From Viola odorata (lineage: Eukaryota; Streptophyta; Magnoliopsida; Malpighiales; Violaceae), in assembly GCA_963691705.1 (NCBI GenBank), contig OY829538.1, forward strand, positions 80,420,781 to 80,484,780: a stretch of 64,000 nt of DNA. The letters run 5' to 3'. Under the pieces are notes generated by a model. It was given only the letters and a program-made list of their open reading frames with translations. It was not told the DNA's origin and searched no databases. Below are positions 24,279 through 37,786 of the stretch, piece by piece. Each line of letters starts with the position of its first letter. The stretch's first letter is position 1. Both the position numbers and the translations under genes were made by a program.

Positions 24279-27200
24279 TCACTTCCTTATAAGTCTACCA
24301 TCAAGAGCTATCCTGGGGATGTGAGAAATGAATGGCCAATCCACCCCTTTCTCCGGTTGACATCTTTCTGTCAGCAAAGGGCATCCCCTTATATCAAGGT
24401 AGGAGAGGGAAGTGGGCAGCTTCTGGTTCTGATTTGGCTGCAGGGATTGGAGTTTATGGGAGTTCCAGATCCACAACAACCTGAGAGAGGTGAGGGGTTG
24501 AAGCCCGTTGTAGTTTAGAGATTTCAGATTCGGAAGGTATATGATGCTAAGAGTGGTCAGAGTGGAGGGCAGCAGCATCGTCTTCTCAGGGAAGGATTCT
24601 TCCACCTCATCACAACCACCAATTTGAAGATCTAAGAGGGAAGGAAGTATTTCCAAACCCCACTCATGCCGTCTTGAGAAAAGTTTCTTGCAATCATATA
24701 CAATTAGTTCTCGTAATTTAGAGTTGGAGTCGCCAAGATGCACACCCAGATTCGTAGTGAAAAACTCAATTTCCGGACAACTTTCAATCTTTAAGATTTC
24801 CAAATTGGAGCAGAGACGAGACTCAGGCAACACCTTCAAATTTGGGCACCAACTCAACTCAAGAGATGCCAAATTGGAGGAGAAATTAGGTGATCGTCCT
24901 TTGCAAAAGAATACTAATTTTGGGCATCCCCAGATTTTGAGTTCTTTTAACATGGGGAAGCACTCTAACGAAAAACACTCGATCTCAAGTTGTTCACATG
25001 ATTTAATCTTAATTTCAGCTACAGAGGGAAGGTGACTGGGCAGGGCCTTCCTTAGCTTTGGACATGACTCTATTACAAGCTCTTGCAGGAGAGGGAAATT
25101 AGTCTCACTATCATCACCATCTGAGATCCACTCACACCATTCTTGCATGCTTGTAATACTCAAATATCTGAGCTTCTCCATCGAATGTAACTCAGAACCA
25201 ATGCTTGTGACTCCATCACATGATCGAATGGTAAGTCTCTCTAAAGATGCCAACCGACAAACAGGTGGTAACGACAATATTTTACAATTTACAATTTTCA
25301 GGGATACCATGCATGAGAAAGAAGAGTCTCCTACCCAATCTGCAAATCTTTCACCCGCGTAACCATAAACGAAGAGAATTTTCAAGTCCGTATGAGGGAC
25401 TAACTTTTCAAGTACTCGTTGTTGATGCAATGAGCAGTTATCTTCTCCATGACCCCATTTCAGCTCCAACTCCTCCAGATGTTGCTTACCCGTCAGAATT
25501 CCATCTATAGCATCTTCAAGATCCATCACATTTTGAAGACCCTCAATAGAAAGACTTCCTCGTAGATTCTGAAGTTTCGCCAACTCTTTAATATCAGAAC
25601 TAGACCCCGCCTGTTTCTGTTTTCCCACAACAAAATTGCTTAACTTTCGAAGTTTTGTCAGTTCACCCATGCGTGGTGGCATTTCTTGCAATCCTGAATC
25701 CCTAATATCAAGCAAAAATAAGTTGACTAACTTCCTCATATTATTGGGGAGCTTGGTGAGCGCTTTGCATCCTCTCACGATTAAAATCTGCAAATTATAC
25801 AATTTGCAAATAAATTCTGGCAGTTGCTGAATATTTGATGGACAATAAAATCTCAAATATCGTAAATGCTTCAGGATTTCAATTGAATCTGGTAGCTCAC
25901 ACTCCAACTTATACCGGGGTAGATGTAGCACCCTTAAGGTCTTAAGGGCATCCAATAAATTGAAGCTCTTAGTATTAAGGGCGTCCAATAAATTGAACGA
26001 CTCTTCATACTGATCGGACATTAAAAAAAAGGTTCGCAAAAAGTGTGGCTTGCCAAGAACACATTTCAAATCTTCGATTCCATACAAATCATCTCCTCTT
26101 TTAATACTATATGACAAATAACGAGTACGTTGAGTCACCTCAAGGGAATTGACAGTCTCCAGCCTGAAGCAAAATTCTCTTGATACAAGCGTAGCCATAT
26201 CATTAAGAAGATCGTGCATAGTGAAAAATGTTTCGCCATAAGCAGTTTGTTGCTGAAGAAAAGACCTGGATACAAGATGTTCAAAGTATCTCTCACCTGT
26301 CATTTCCATATCATCTTCTCTTCGTGATGGGGCTATAAAACCTTCTGCAACCCATAAAAGGACCAATTCCTCCTTTTTAAATTGGTAATTCTTAGGAAAC
26401 ATTGCACAATAAGCAAAACATTGCTTCAGAGATGATGGGAGATAAGAATAGCTCAATCTAAGAGCCGGAAGAACCTCATCCTCACCCTCATCGTTGGTGG
26501 AAGCCCAGATATTGTTGTTCAGTATTTCCTTCCAGCGCCTAACACGTCTCTCGTAGCGCAAGATACCTCCTAGTGCTTTTGCAGCTAAAGGTAAGCCATT
26601 GCACTTTTCCACCATCTCCCTACCAATCTCTTCTAAGTCAGGATATTGATCGTAACTTTCGTTACCAAATGCATGTTTTGCAAACAAACGCCAACAATTA
26701 TCTTCGTTTAGTTCTGCCAAACGATGAATCTTAACAGAGGGCATGGTGCGCGCCACACTTGAATTGCGTGTTGTGACGATGATTTTACTTCCCTGTTTCA
26801 CAGACTTAAACGGTTTCATCAAAGAATCCCATTCTCCTTGAGTAGCAACCCAAACATCATCTAGAACAAGCAAAACTTTATTCCCACTGAGCTTCCTCTC
26901 TAACTCACAATGCATTTGATTCGCAGTCATTTTATCAATGTCGTTCCCTAACCCAACCTCCTTCATAATATCTCTCGTCACCTGGAAAGCTTCCAACTCT
27001 TTCGGAACATAAACCCATGGTTTAAGATCAAAGCACTGCTGGACCCTGTCGTCGTTGTAGACCAACTGAACAAGAGTGGTTTTGCCCAACCCACCCATAC
27101 CAACTATCAGAACAACTCCAACATTCATACCAATTCCATCATCAGATCGCAACAACTCCACTACGCCTTCCTTATCACCATCTCTTCCATAAACAGATGA

Positions 27201-27746
27201 AGCATCAACCACAGATGTAGCATCCAATTTTAGTGATCTTTCTTCCCCGGTACTATTTTTCTCCTCCAAACCAAGGGGACCCATCTGCTTCACTAGATGT
27301 TCCAGAGTCTCATGGATCTCTTTCAACCTAGGTTCCATCTCTCCTACACTCATCCCTTTTCTACAAAGATTAAAACAAGTGAGAAATTTGCGAACCTGAC
27401 CCGTGCAATTTTGAGTCTGCATCTCAGCATCGGCACTGGTCTGGGCAGCACCACTTTCGATCTTCAATTTCAGAACTTCATAAGCAACCTCATCCAAGAA
27501 ATCTTCAGCTCTAAAGGCAGCATCTTTCAGATCGTCGAGCCATTTTTGGACATGACGATCAGTAAACTGCTTCTGCTCCGCATCACCAACAACCTTGGTA
27601 ACGGTTCTCAAGGTTACCTCCAACTTCTGCAACTGTCCCTTGTCGATATCACGGCGTCTGAAGAAATCTAGGACATCACCAGAAACCATCTTTTCAACCA
27701 AAGCACTAATGACAGGGGCGAGAAATGCTGCAGCCAACTCGGCCAT
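24279..27746 (-). CDS. CC-NB-ARC-LRR (CNL) disease-resistance protein, intact
   Basis: This is a single-exon gene of 1155 codons for an intracellular immune receptor that would sense a pathogen effector and trigger defence. The coiled-coil (Rx-N-like) domain spans residues 1-165, with EDFLDE at 81-86. NB-ARC spans about 185-515: P-loop GMGGLGKTT (216-224), kinase-2 LLVLDDVW (292-299), RNBS-B GSKIIVTTR (319-327), GLPL (384-387), RNBS-D CFAYCAMFP (443-451) and MHD (510-512). Leucine-rich repeats fill the rest. The order, the lack of introns and the wording of the motifs fit the I2/RPP13-like-1 class of CNLs. Met 1 starts the conserved MAELAAAFLAPVISALVEK opening. It is divergent from the RimM gene, with 1.15 kb between the starts. 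It is the intact sister of the pseudogene at 15902-19316. Its recognised pathogen cannot be told. Confidence 0.96.
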   Translation of the reverse strand: MAELAAAFLAPVISALVEKMVSGDVLDFFRRRDIDKGQLQKLEVTLRTVTKVVGDAEQKQFTDRHVQKWLDDLKDAAFRAEDFLDEVAYEVLKLKIESGAAQTSADAEMQTQNCTGQVRKFLTCFNLCRKGMSVGEMEPRLKEIHETLEHLVKQMGPLGLEEKNSTGEERSLKLDATSVVDASSVYGRDGDKEGVVELLRSDDGIGMNVGVVLIVGMGGLGKTTLVQLVYNDDRVQQCFDLKPWVYVPKELEAFQVTRDIMKEVGLGNDIDKMTANQMHCELERKLSGNKVLLVLDDVWVATQGEWDSLMKPFKSVKQGSKIIVTTRNSSVARTMPSVKIHRLAELNEDNCWRLFAKHAFGNESYDQYPDLEEIGREMVEKCNGLPLAAKALGGILRYERRVRRWKEILNNNIWASTNDEGEDEVLPALRLSYSYLPSSLKQCFAYCAMFPKNYQFKKEELVLLWVAEGFIAPSRREDDMEMTGERYFEHLVSRSFLQQQTAYGETFFTMHDLLNDMATLVSREFCFRLETVNSLEVTQRTRYLSYSIKRGDDLYGIEDLKCVLGKPHFLRTFFLMSDQYEESFNLLDALNTKSFNLLDALKTLRVLHLPRYKLECELPDSIEILKHLRYLRFYCPSNIQQLPEFICKLYNLQILIVRGCKALTKLPNNMRKLVNLFLLDIRDSGLQEMPPRMGELTKLRKLSNFVVGKQKQAGSSSDIKELAKLQNLRGSLSIEGLQNVMDLEDAIDGILTGKQHLEELELKWGHGEDNCSLHQQRVLEKLVPHTDLKILFVYGYAGERFADWVGDSSFSCMVSLKIVNCKILSLPPVCRLASLERLTIRSCDGVTSIGSELHSMEKLRYLSITSMQEWCEWISDGDDSETNFPLLQELVIESCPKLRKALPSHLPSVAEIKIKSCEQLEIECFSLECFPMLKELKIWGCPKLVFFCKGRSPNFSSNLASLELSWCPNLKVLPESRLCSNLEILKIESCPEIEFFTTNLGVHLGDSNSKLRELIVYDCKKLFSRRHEWGLEILPSLLDLQIGGCDEVEESFPEKTMLLPSTLTTLSIIYLPNLKSLNYNGLQPLTSLRLLWIWNSHKLQSLQPNQNQKLPTSLSYLDIRGCPLLTERCQPEKGVDWPFISHIPRIALDGRLIRK

Positions 27747-28892
27747 GGTTAGCTACAAAGGTGGAATTATGAAAGTGCGCAGGAAAACAAGCAGTAGCAA
27801 AGGGAAAAGGAAAAATGATAGAAGCAGAGTAGCGGTGGAGTGGGCGAGACCAAACAAGTTTATGGCCAACTTCTATAGACTTTTTCAGCGTTAATGAAAG
27901 TGAGGTGCCGGCATTATTGTCGTTTCTTGTTTTCCTTTTTTTTAAGAGAGAAAACAATAAACGCGTTCGGCTGCGGGCCATATACTGTTGCTGCGAGCCT
28001 GCAACCATGCATTATTGTAGGTCCTCCTCCTGCTCGTTCATCATTGGAGTGGTTCTGTAGCGTCTGTTAGTGTTTATAATCTTTTATGCTGACACGACAC
28101 GTCGCCTACAATTTAGAGCCAGTCTGTCAAATGCTGACGGTGGAAATGACACCTAGCTTATTGTAATTATTTATTTCCAACGGAACATTTTTTTTTTCCA
28201 ATTTTCACAATATTACTATTTTGCTTTGTAAAATTAACCCGATCTAAGAAGGAAATCTACTTTACTTTACTCGAAATTGTAGCGCAATTAGTGTATACGT
28301 ACGATTTATAATAAGAGTCTTTCTTGTAATAAAAGAAAAAAAAATATTGACATTATAAACACCGTGAGATTCAAAATAAATCAAGACTGCCGATAAAGAT
28401 GTACGTGAAATTTTAGTACATGTAATTAAGTGTATATTGAATAAAATTTTGAGATCAGACGTTTATTTTATTTAGTAAATGATATTCTCAAAAATATTAT
28501 AAGAATTTTATGAAAATGTGTTAGTTTTGAGTCCGATTTCCTAACTTACAATTTTGTATCGTAAGGAAAGAAACGTTTTTGACATAATACAAAAATTGAA
28601 AATTAGGAGAATTCAAACTCTAGTATGCTTCGTTTTCAAAATTCAAATTTAATGTTTTAATTAAACATAAATAAATTCTTTACCCTCGTTTTACTTTATA
28701 AAAAATATCACTCACTTATATTTATGTGAAATTATTAGTAATTACTAATTTGTTTGCTGATTTTTTGAAATTAGAAATAGATGAGGGGTAGTATATATTT
28801 TATTTTTTTAAAAAGGCAGTAGAACCTTAAAATATCCACAATTATCGTTAACTAGCGTTCCTCTTCGTTTCTTGTTCAGACGGTAGGACACT
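27747..28892. promoter_or_regulatory. Shared divergent promoter region of CNL and RimM genes
   Basis: These 1146 bp separate two head-to-head start codons. The outer ends are conserved with the left unit while the centre differs. An AT-rich stretch at 28785-28815 (GTATATATTTTATTTTTTT) lies about 80-100 bp before the RimM start and may hold its TATA element. No individual regulatory motif is certain. Confidence 0.45.
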
Positions 28893-31800
28893 ATGCAGGC
28901 AGCCACTGCATTCTCCTGCTCTCCAACGCTTCCACTCTTCCCGCCGTTTCAAACCGCCCAACTTTCATGTCCGGTCACACCCTCCTTTCTTTTAAAGTCT
29001 CCCCTCAAACCATTCCAAAATTACCTCCGTGCCATTACCCCTCTCCACAGTACTGGTAAGCTCTTTCGTCTCATATCTCTTACCGTTCCAATTTTGTAAA
29101 AGTTGCAGCTTTTGTCATTAATTGTCCGTTTGTTTATCTTTTCCTATCTTTTGTGACCATGGAAATTGCTGACAGTTACCATTTTTTTCCTCATATGTCT
29201 AGTGTGATGTTTCAGTTATGGCAAGATAAAGCTATAGTTAGTTGTTAATTTAAACTTAGTGAGATATTATGAGAACTGGGTCAATGCCCACAAATGCATT
29301 TCTTGTAAAGGTTCTGTCTTGGTTGTTGCTTTGTGTAGCTTTCCACTTGAGGGTCTGTTTGGGTGCGTTACCAGGGGTGTTTTCACTATAATGCTAGTAG
29401 AAGTATCAATCTTTGGAGCTTTTGATCCCATAATCACTTGAAATAGAATTCCATCTTTTGTAGCGTAGCTTGTCACTTGAGGGTCTGATTGGGTTCGCAA
29501 CCAGAGGTGTTTTTACTATAATGCCAATGGAAAGTATCAATTTTTTGAGCTTTTGATCCTATAATCATCTGCTAAAACATACTATCTGCTGTAAAACAAA
29601 CCCCCTCCCCCACCCCTGTCGTTGACATTGCATTCTCTGCTTGTTGAGCTTTGTGAATATATGAATATCTGTTTAGTGGTCCTGATTGTGGAATTCATAC
29701 CGCATGCTATGCTCCTGGCTATCTGAAGTTGTGTGATTACTTTAGTAATTGTTTAGCTTTCTGCTATCAAATATGTGCTTGATATCTTATTCATTTTGTG
29801 ATCGGATGTTATATTATGTGTTGAACCAGCTACACTAGAGGTTGCTGAAACTGATAAGGTTGGAACGGGATTTGTTGAAGTTGGGTACATATCTGGTGTT
29901 CATGGGCTTCAAGGGGAAGTTTGTGTCAAGTCTACTACTGATTTTCCGGAGCTACGGTTTTCCCAGGTAATGCATGGCTGTAGACTTGCCAATTTTGATC
30001 AGGTTTTATTTTTGGATAATTGCTCTTTACATATTCTACATTGTGAGGTTCTAATGTATTGTTCCATTTTAGCCTGGGACAAGATGGTTAAGGCAAGAGT
30101 GTTTAGGTAAAGATGCATATCAAGAAGTTGAGCTGGTTGAAGGAAGAGGACACCCTGGACAAAAGGTTTGGCTACTTAGATTTGGAGGAGTTGACACAGT
30201 AGACAAGGTGAGTTTAGGAATGTTTCTCCTTCAAACTTTCTCTTTAAACTCAAGGACGAACAGTGAAAAATGCTTAAAATGCCTTCTATTAGCCAACAAA
30301 ACCTTACTTTAATGTTTAACATGCAACTGTTTTCTAATTTTTTCCTTCCAGGCAAGGCTACTTGTAGGATCAACTGTACTTGTAAGAGAAGATGATAGAC
30401 CAGACTTGGAAGAAGGAGAATTTTACTCTCGTGATCTTGTTGGGATGAGAGTAAATCTTAAGGTTTGTATTATCAAAGCATCATATCTTTTATTCCACTA
30501 AGAAATTGGTGATTCAAGTTGAATACCTTCGTTGTACTGGGTTCTCTAATAGGTGAACTAGTGTACTTTAATGTTCTAGTAGAGCCTTCTACTTGTGCTT
30601 GAACTTCTTTTATTTGATTCAGCATACTCATGATATACACAAAAGACTGAGCATTGAATGTCATTGTTTTCCTATGTTGTTCATATTATTATGTTTTAAA
30701 ATTCTCGTTATTGTGAATGCTATGTAAATGGCTCTAGCTTTCGTTGCTTAGAGTTTAACTGTTCTTCTTTTCAGGAAACTGGTGAATATGTGGGAACTGT
30801 TGTTAATGTTTTTGAAAGTGGAGCGCACGATCTTCTACAGGTCATGCTTGGCCCACTCATAGACACACCTAGTGAAACTGAAAAGGCAAAGGCAACAGAA
30901 AGAGATTTATCTGGTCACCTTGTGTGGGTACCGTTTGTTGAAGCAATTGTTCCAGATGTTGATATGACTAAAAGAGAGATGTGGATAACACCTCCAAAAG
31001 GGCTTCTTCAGTTAAACATCCCAGTCCATGATAGGTCTAAGAAAGAAAGGCGTCAGCTTGTGAGGCATACTCCTTTGTACTTTAAATTCATTTATTGGTT
31101 ACAGATTACATCTGACTGGCTTAGGGCTATTGCTTCCTAGATTGTATGCCATATTATGGTTTATGTTGCATGTCATCAGATCCCATTCTTCTTCCTCATC
31201 CCGCTACCCATACTCGTCTTGCCTATGCCTCTCATGTGTTTTTTGAAAAGGTGTAACATTTTGCTTTCCCGGCCTTATTTTTGAAAAGGTGTGAACATTT
31301 TGCTAAGATTTTTAGATAGCTGTTTAAATGGAGCAAAAAGTTCTGCACTATGCTTATTTGGACTTTTCACATATGATTGCACCGGTTGATGTTTATGGCT
31401 TAAATTGATTGTGTAATATCTTTCAGGAATGGAAAGAAAGGAAGAAGTTCCAACGACGCCTCATAACAGCAAAGAAGAAGCTGAGTGAAATGGAGCAAAA
31501 GCATGTATTTAATGGGCTTAGATATGGGGAAAAATCCCAAAGGAGTTTACTTGCTGATCAGATTATCGGTGTAAATTCCAACTTGCTTCAACAAGCACTG
31601 CAAAATATAGAGTTGCCCTCACAGAGGTGATTTTTACATGAAATGCACACATACAAGTTTTGTAAGACACTGAATCTATTGTGTAGCTTTTGTTGTTTAA
31701 ATATTGAAGTTTCATTGTAGTCCTGGTAATGATAATATGCTACCTAGATTATGGATTGAGGACTAGTTTGTTAACTCTAAAATTTATTTTATTTTCTTGG

Positions 31801-33565
31801 AGAAAAAGCCAGGGATTGGTAGGTTGCTGAGTGGATCCTTCATATGTAGATTTGTTGATTCTCTGCTTTTCTCTTATGTGTTATTCGGCTTGGTGAGACC
31901 TCTACATTTTGTGTGCCTGGATCAGGTGGAGTGTAACTGAGTTAATCAACGGCACAAGAAGTAAGCTAATAAAAGGTTCTTTGAAGGTAGCCATGAAGTG
32001 CCTCAAGCCTTGTGCAAGTGAAGAAGAATTAGGATCAAATTCCAAGTTGCAAGAAAAGGGACTCGATCTATTGTCTAAAGGAAAAATTGCCATTGTTTTG
32101 GTTGTCGATGATATTGTGAAGGGTGGAGGTGATGAATCCATTCTTGTCGAGTCTGAAAACATCAATAATTCAATGTTTCCTTTCCTCCAGAGATCACTTT
32201 GTGATGATGAAACATTTGTAAAGGTGATCTATGAGTTTTTATTCATAATGCGCTGTTTATATACAATTACTATTGCTATTGTTATTATTTGGAAATCAAG
32301 TCCAACTTTGTATCCTTCTTTTGAGATTTTACAATTTGGTCGATCAAGTGTGTTAATTGCAGATAGAAGACCGTGCATCTGTGCCTTTGGTTTTGATTTG
32401 CCCAGCACAAGAAATCCAGTCTTTGAAAGCACTGTTTTTGGATAATGATTACTTCTCATTTGACTCCAGCAAAGTAAGTATGGATTTACGGTACAGCTTT
32501 GAAGGATACACATGACACATACACTCACATACTTCTGAAACCTTATTTCATTTCAATTTTTTCTTCTGTATGTTCGTGCCTTAAAAGTTTCAATCCTCTT
32601 GTAGGTGTGGTTCTTGGAAGAACAAAATCTACCAGTTGTTAAGAGTTCTGAAGAAGAACAGAACAAGCATAAAATCTTGATGAAGTCACCTTGGGAAGTG
32701 CTGCAATCACCAATTGGATCTGGAGGAGTTATCAGCTTGCTTTCTTCTCATAACATTCTGGAGAATCTCGGGGAAATTGGTGTGGAGTTTGTTGAGGTTA
32801 GAAATTTCATGCTTGTCAATCTCACAACACTTTTGCTGTTACTTCGTGAGGGTCAACACTTTTGGAAGAATGCGTTTAAAACAAAAATCTCGGAATGATA
32901 CCGAGACTCTGCCACCGGCATGTGGGATGCATTTGAAACTTGAAGTTTAGGTGGTTTCCTTTTATTCCTGGTCACAGGATACCATGACCAAAGGGACCAT
33001 AGTAGCCAAGATGGCCAGTTTATTAAATTATAGTTTCTGTCTGTGATGCTTTTCGGACCAGGATCTATGCCATTGGTGTAATGGCGCATATGTTCTCAGC
33101 AAGAGTTTGGTGATTTAACTGTGTAGGATGTATAGGGTTGTCATTCATATGCATTGCCTTTTGTCTCCCTTTTCATATCAAATGTTTTGACTTATTGCTT
33201 GCTGTCCTTTCTTGCAGATATGCAGCACGAGCCAAAACTCTGGTGCTTGGAATCCGCTTCTTCTTGGGCTCATTTGTTCCCGAAAATCAGAACTTGGGAT
33301 CCAAGTACCCGCGGATGGTAAAGATCCTGAAGAAAGCTTTAACATGGTATTTTCCTTGAGATTCATGAAGTTGTTGACGAAGCAGATCGATAAACTCCAG
33401 TTCCATGCAATCCCAAAGCTACATTCCCATGTCGAAATGGCGGAAAAAGAGTGGATTGATGTGGTCCCATCGTTTCCCAACTCGTACGAGCTTCATTGTT
33501 CGATTTACAGCTCTTTAAATGCTTGCCCTCCTGACAAGATATGTGTAATGGAGGTTACCGAATGA
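28893..33565 (+). CDS. RIMM: RimM-family ribosome maturation factor with C-terminal UDP-sugar pyrophosphorylase-like domain
   Basis: Ten exons: 28893-29055, 29830-29966, 30073-30207, 30352-30462, 30775-31059, 31427-31626, 31926-32223, 32363-32473, 32605-32796, 33218-33565. Together they give 660 codons (659 residues) in one frame. Residues 1-55 look like a plastid transit peptide (Ser/Pro rich, no acidic residues). Residues 60-180 are the RimM N-domain (VGYISGVHGLQGEV, then VELVEGRGHPGQKVWLLRF). Residues 183-277 carry the barrel (GTVVNVFESGAHDLLQV). RimM assists maturation of the small-subunit rRNA and 30S head, here probably in plastids. The second half (about 380-659) resembles UDP-N-acetylglucosamine pyrophosphorylase folds (SPWEVLQSPIGSGGVISLL), but the glycine-rich nucleotide loop is degenerate, so catalysis is doubtful. 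Such a fusion is known in plant RimM proteins of about 650 residues. The first four exons are duplicated at 20834-22403. Confidence 0.93.
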
Positions 33566-34024
33566 TGAGATTATACTACTATGTAGACAAGTTATAGATA
33601 GGTATGTGGAATTCATGTATACGGATAAGTACACATTCTTCCATCATTCATTGAATCATAATAGCTTTAGAATCGACTGTTTTTTTCTTTTTTCAATTTC
33701 ACTTTCTATCCTCTTTGCCGATCAGCATAAGACTAATTCCGGTTAAGTATGGTCATGTCTTAAACATAAAATTTATATTTGTATTTTTTCTTTTTGGAGA
33801 GAATCCGGTTTATACAGTGACAGAAAACCAGAAAGATTCGACTTCAAGTTCCAATCTTGAAGAAGAAAAGAAAGTTTAGGTTGATATTCTAATTTTGCAT
33901 CCTTTTTTTCATAAGCATTTTGCATCCTATTTATAGCAAAACAAAAACAAAAGTTTCTATTTTTCAAAATTCCCCTCTAAAAATAAAAATAAAAACTCCA
34001 AAATTGGAAATAATTTGGAACTAT
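33566..34024. other. RimM 3' UTR and intergenic spacer
   Basis: Non-coding AT-rich sequence follows the RimM stop; minus-strand frames here (33773-33967) have no recognisable content. The eL32 promoter begins after it. Confidence 0.5.
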
Positions 34025-34212
34025 TGGGCTAATAATAATATCGGGCCCATGTTGAAAGACAACAACTCAGCCCAACCCCGGTCTGCGAATCATGAACCGT
34101 TGAATTGTTCTACCAAAGCCTCCATTTTTTAGAAATTGCCAAAATTGCCCCAATATTAGAAACCCTAGAAGCAAACCCTAATCTCGCAAGCCCACTCTCG
34201 TTCCTATAAAAC
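34025..34212 (+). promoter_or_regulatory. eL32 promoter with site II elements, telo-boxes and TATA box
   Basis: TGGGCT/TGGGCC site II motifs occur at 34025-34030 (plus strand) and, on the minus strand, at 34044-34049 and 34069-34074. Two telo-boxes (AAACCCTAG at 34160-34168 and AAACCCTA at 34173-34180) follow, with a TATA box CTATAAAAC at 34204-34212. This combination is typical of plant ribosomal-protein promoters and links expression to growth and the cell cycle. A 5' UTR intron is likely (donor GTGAGT at 34263, acceptor at 34383). Confidence 0.7.
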
Positions 34213-34388
34213 CCAGAGCTGTCCTCTCACACTTTCAACCCTCAGCGGCGTACTAATCAACAGTGAGTTCTCATCCCTCTTCACCCATCATCTCTAGGGT
34301 TTTGAGATTTATCAATTATCAATCTGTTCTAAGCTAACTAGTTTTAGTTTTGATTGTTTTGATTTTCTTTGGCATGAGGTAAGTGAAA

Positions 34389-36051
<1,663 letters not shown>

Positions 36052-37786
36052 ATGTACTAGAACCATGATTTGCATTGTGCTCTACTGCATTAGGAATGAG
36101 AACAATTAAGTTGACATTCAGTTTTGGATATTTGCTGTTTCTTATCTATGTATTTGATGAAATATTTATCCTTTTGTTGGATATTGGCTGTTTTTGCTGC
36201 AGCTTCTTTATGCAAGTTGTAAGAGTAGTATCTTGCTTTGTGTATGTGTTCATATATACTTTTACTAAGCTAGAAAAATCAAACCTGGATTTCTCTGTTT
36301 TTCAATGTTTTCTTTTAACCTTTACCATGCTGAATGGTAAAATTGTTGAATCAAGTTGTTCAACAACCTGGGTATAACAGTTTGTGTTTTGCTGCTTTTT
36401 TCTTTGGTTTTTTGGTATAAAAATTATTTTTCCTCTTTTAAATCATAATATTGGTAGGTCTTTTACATGTTGCGTATTTAAATGCATCGTTTGTTCATTC
36501 ATTGATCGATTGATTAGTAAATTAAGTATGGCATTTTTGGGCAAGTAATTGAGGTTTGAATTGTTCGGTCATGTACGTTCTGGTTTTAACAGGTTTGGTC
36601 ATGAACGTTCCTGGTTTTGAACGGTTGTATAAAACTCTCCTGGTTTTAATCGGTTCGGGCATATGTGCTCACTAGCGCACGTAGAGTGCGCCAGCAGGCC
36701 AGTGCTCGCTATCGAAGGGCGTTGAAAATATTGCAGAATCAGATGTGGCTCTAGTCTATGAGAGTTGGGTTGACCGCCCGGCGGAAAATTCCTGAGATGT
36801 TAATTAATGAGCAAAACGTACTTCTAGACAATATCTTCTGTTTCGTTCAAGTAGGATCCCAAGTATCCACCTTATTGAGTAAAATGCCTTCGGCTGTAGG
36901 TTATCGGCAAAATACTCATCCCCTAGCACTCTACATACTCATATGAATCTGTATCAAAGTTTCATAAACTGAATTACATAACTTTATATCATCACCCTCA
37001 CTAGCTTACCAAAAAGCCCAATTCATCAAAGGAAAGATTGATGGGAAAAAAAGATATGGACGATTCATATCAATCATGTAACGTATAATTTACATGTTTA
37101 CATAACTTATATCGGATAAAAAAACTGAAGTTACAATCTCCTCATTCTTACTTGTAAATCAAGTTTTTGCAACTCATTTTTATCTAACAGTTTTTTTACT
37201 CACTGGCATATCAATTTCGCTGCATTACACAGCAGCTAAAATCTCTAAGAACTCTAGTGGAGAATTCATAGCTATCAAGTTTCCGCTGCTGACGCCATTT
37301 GTCTCCATCAATCACGTATGAATTTAGTAAAATTATATTAATTTAAGTAGTAAAATATAAGACTGATAATCAACAAACTAATTAGAAATCGTTTAAAAAC
37401 ACAAAAATTAAATTAATCAATTAGGGGTTTGTTTAAAAATCTTTTATGACAGAAATTAAATTAATATTCAACACTGGAAAACCTCCTTTTGTTATTCCTC
37501 TAACAAAACCTAAATTTCTCACAAAAGGTCATTCTAGTAAAATCATTATATAGAAATCTAACGAGAAATTCAACACTGGAAAACAGAAAAGAAGAAGAAG
37601 AGGGAGTAGATAAGCAAAACCTGAAGATTTGATTTACTAGTAATCTTATTCTTGATACAAAAGAAAATGGGAAAAAACTCCCACTTACAGATTACTTCAA
37701 CTGAGAACCTAAAAAAATTGAATTAAAAACAAAGAACCCTAATCCTCAAATCCTAAGGAAAAACTAGCTATAACACCAAACCTCAT
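36052..37786. other. eL32 3' UTR and intergenic region with a short degenerate repeat
   Basis: The eL32 3' UTR probably ends near 36400. At about 36557-36665 a ~30-bp unit (CTGGTTTTAACNGGTTNGGTC) repeats about three times with changes. The remainder is AT-rich with no recognisable gene. Confidence 0.5.

Noticed and set aside
36557..36665. Possible regulatory repeat (CTGGTTTTAAC units) downstream of eL32
   Set aside because: Only about three degenerate copies, no known motif; kept as a note in the intergenic entry.
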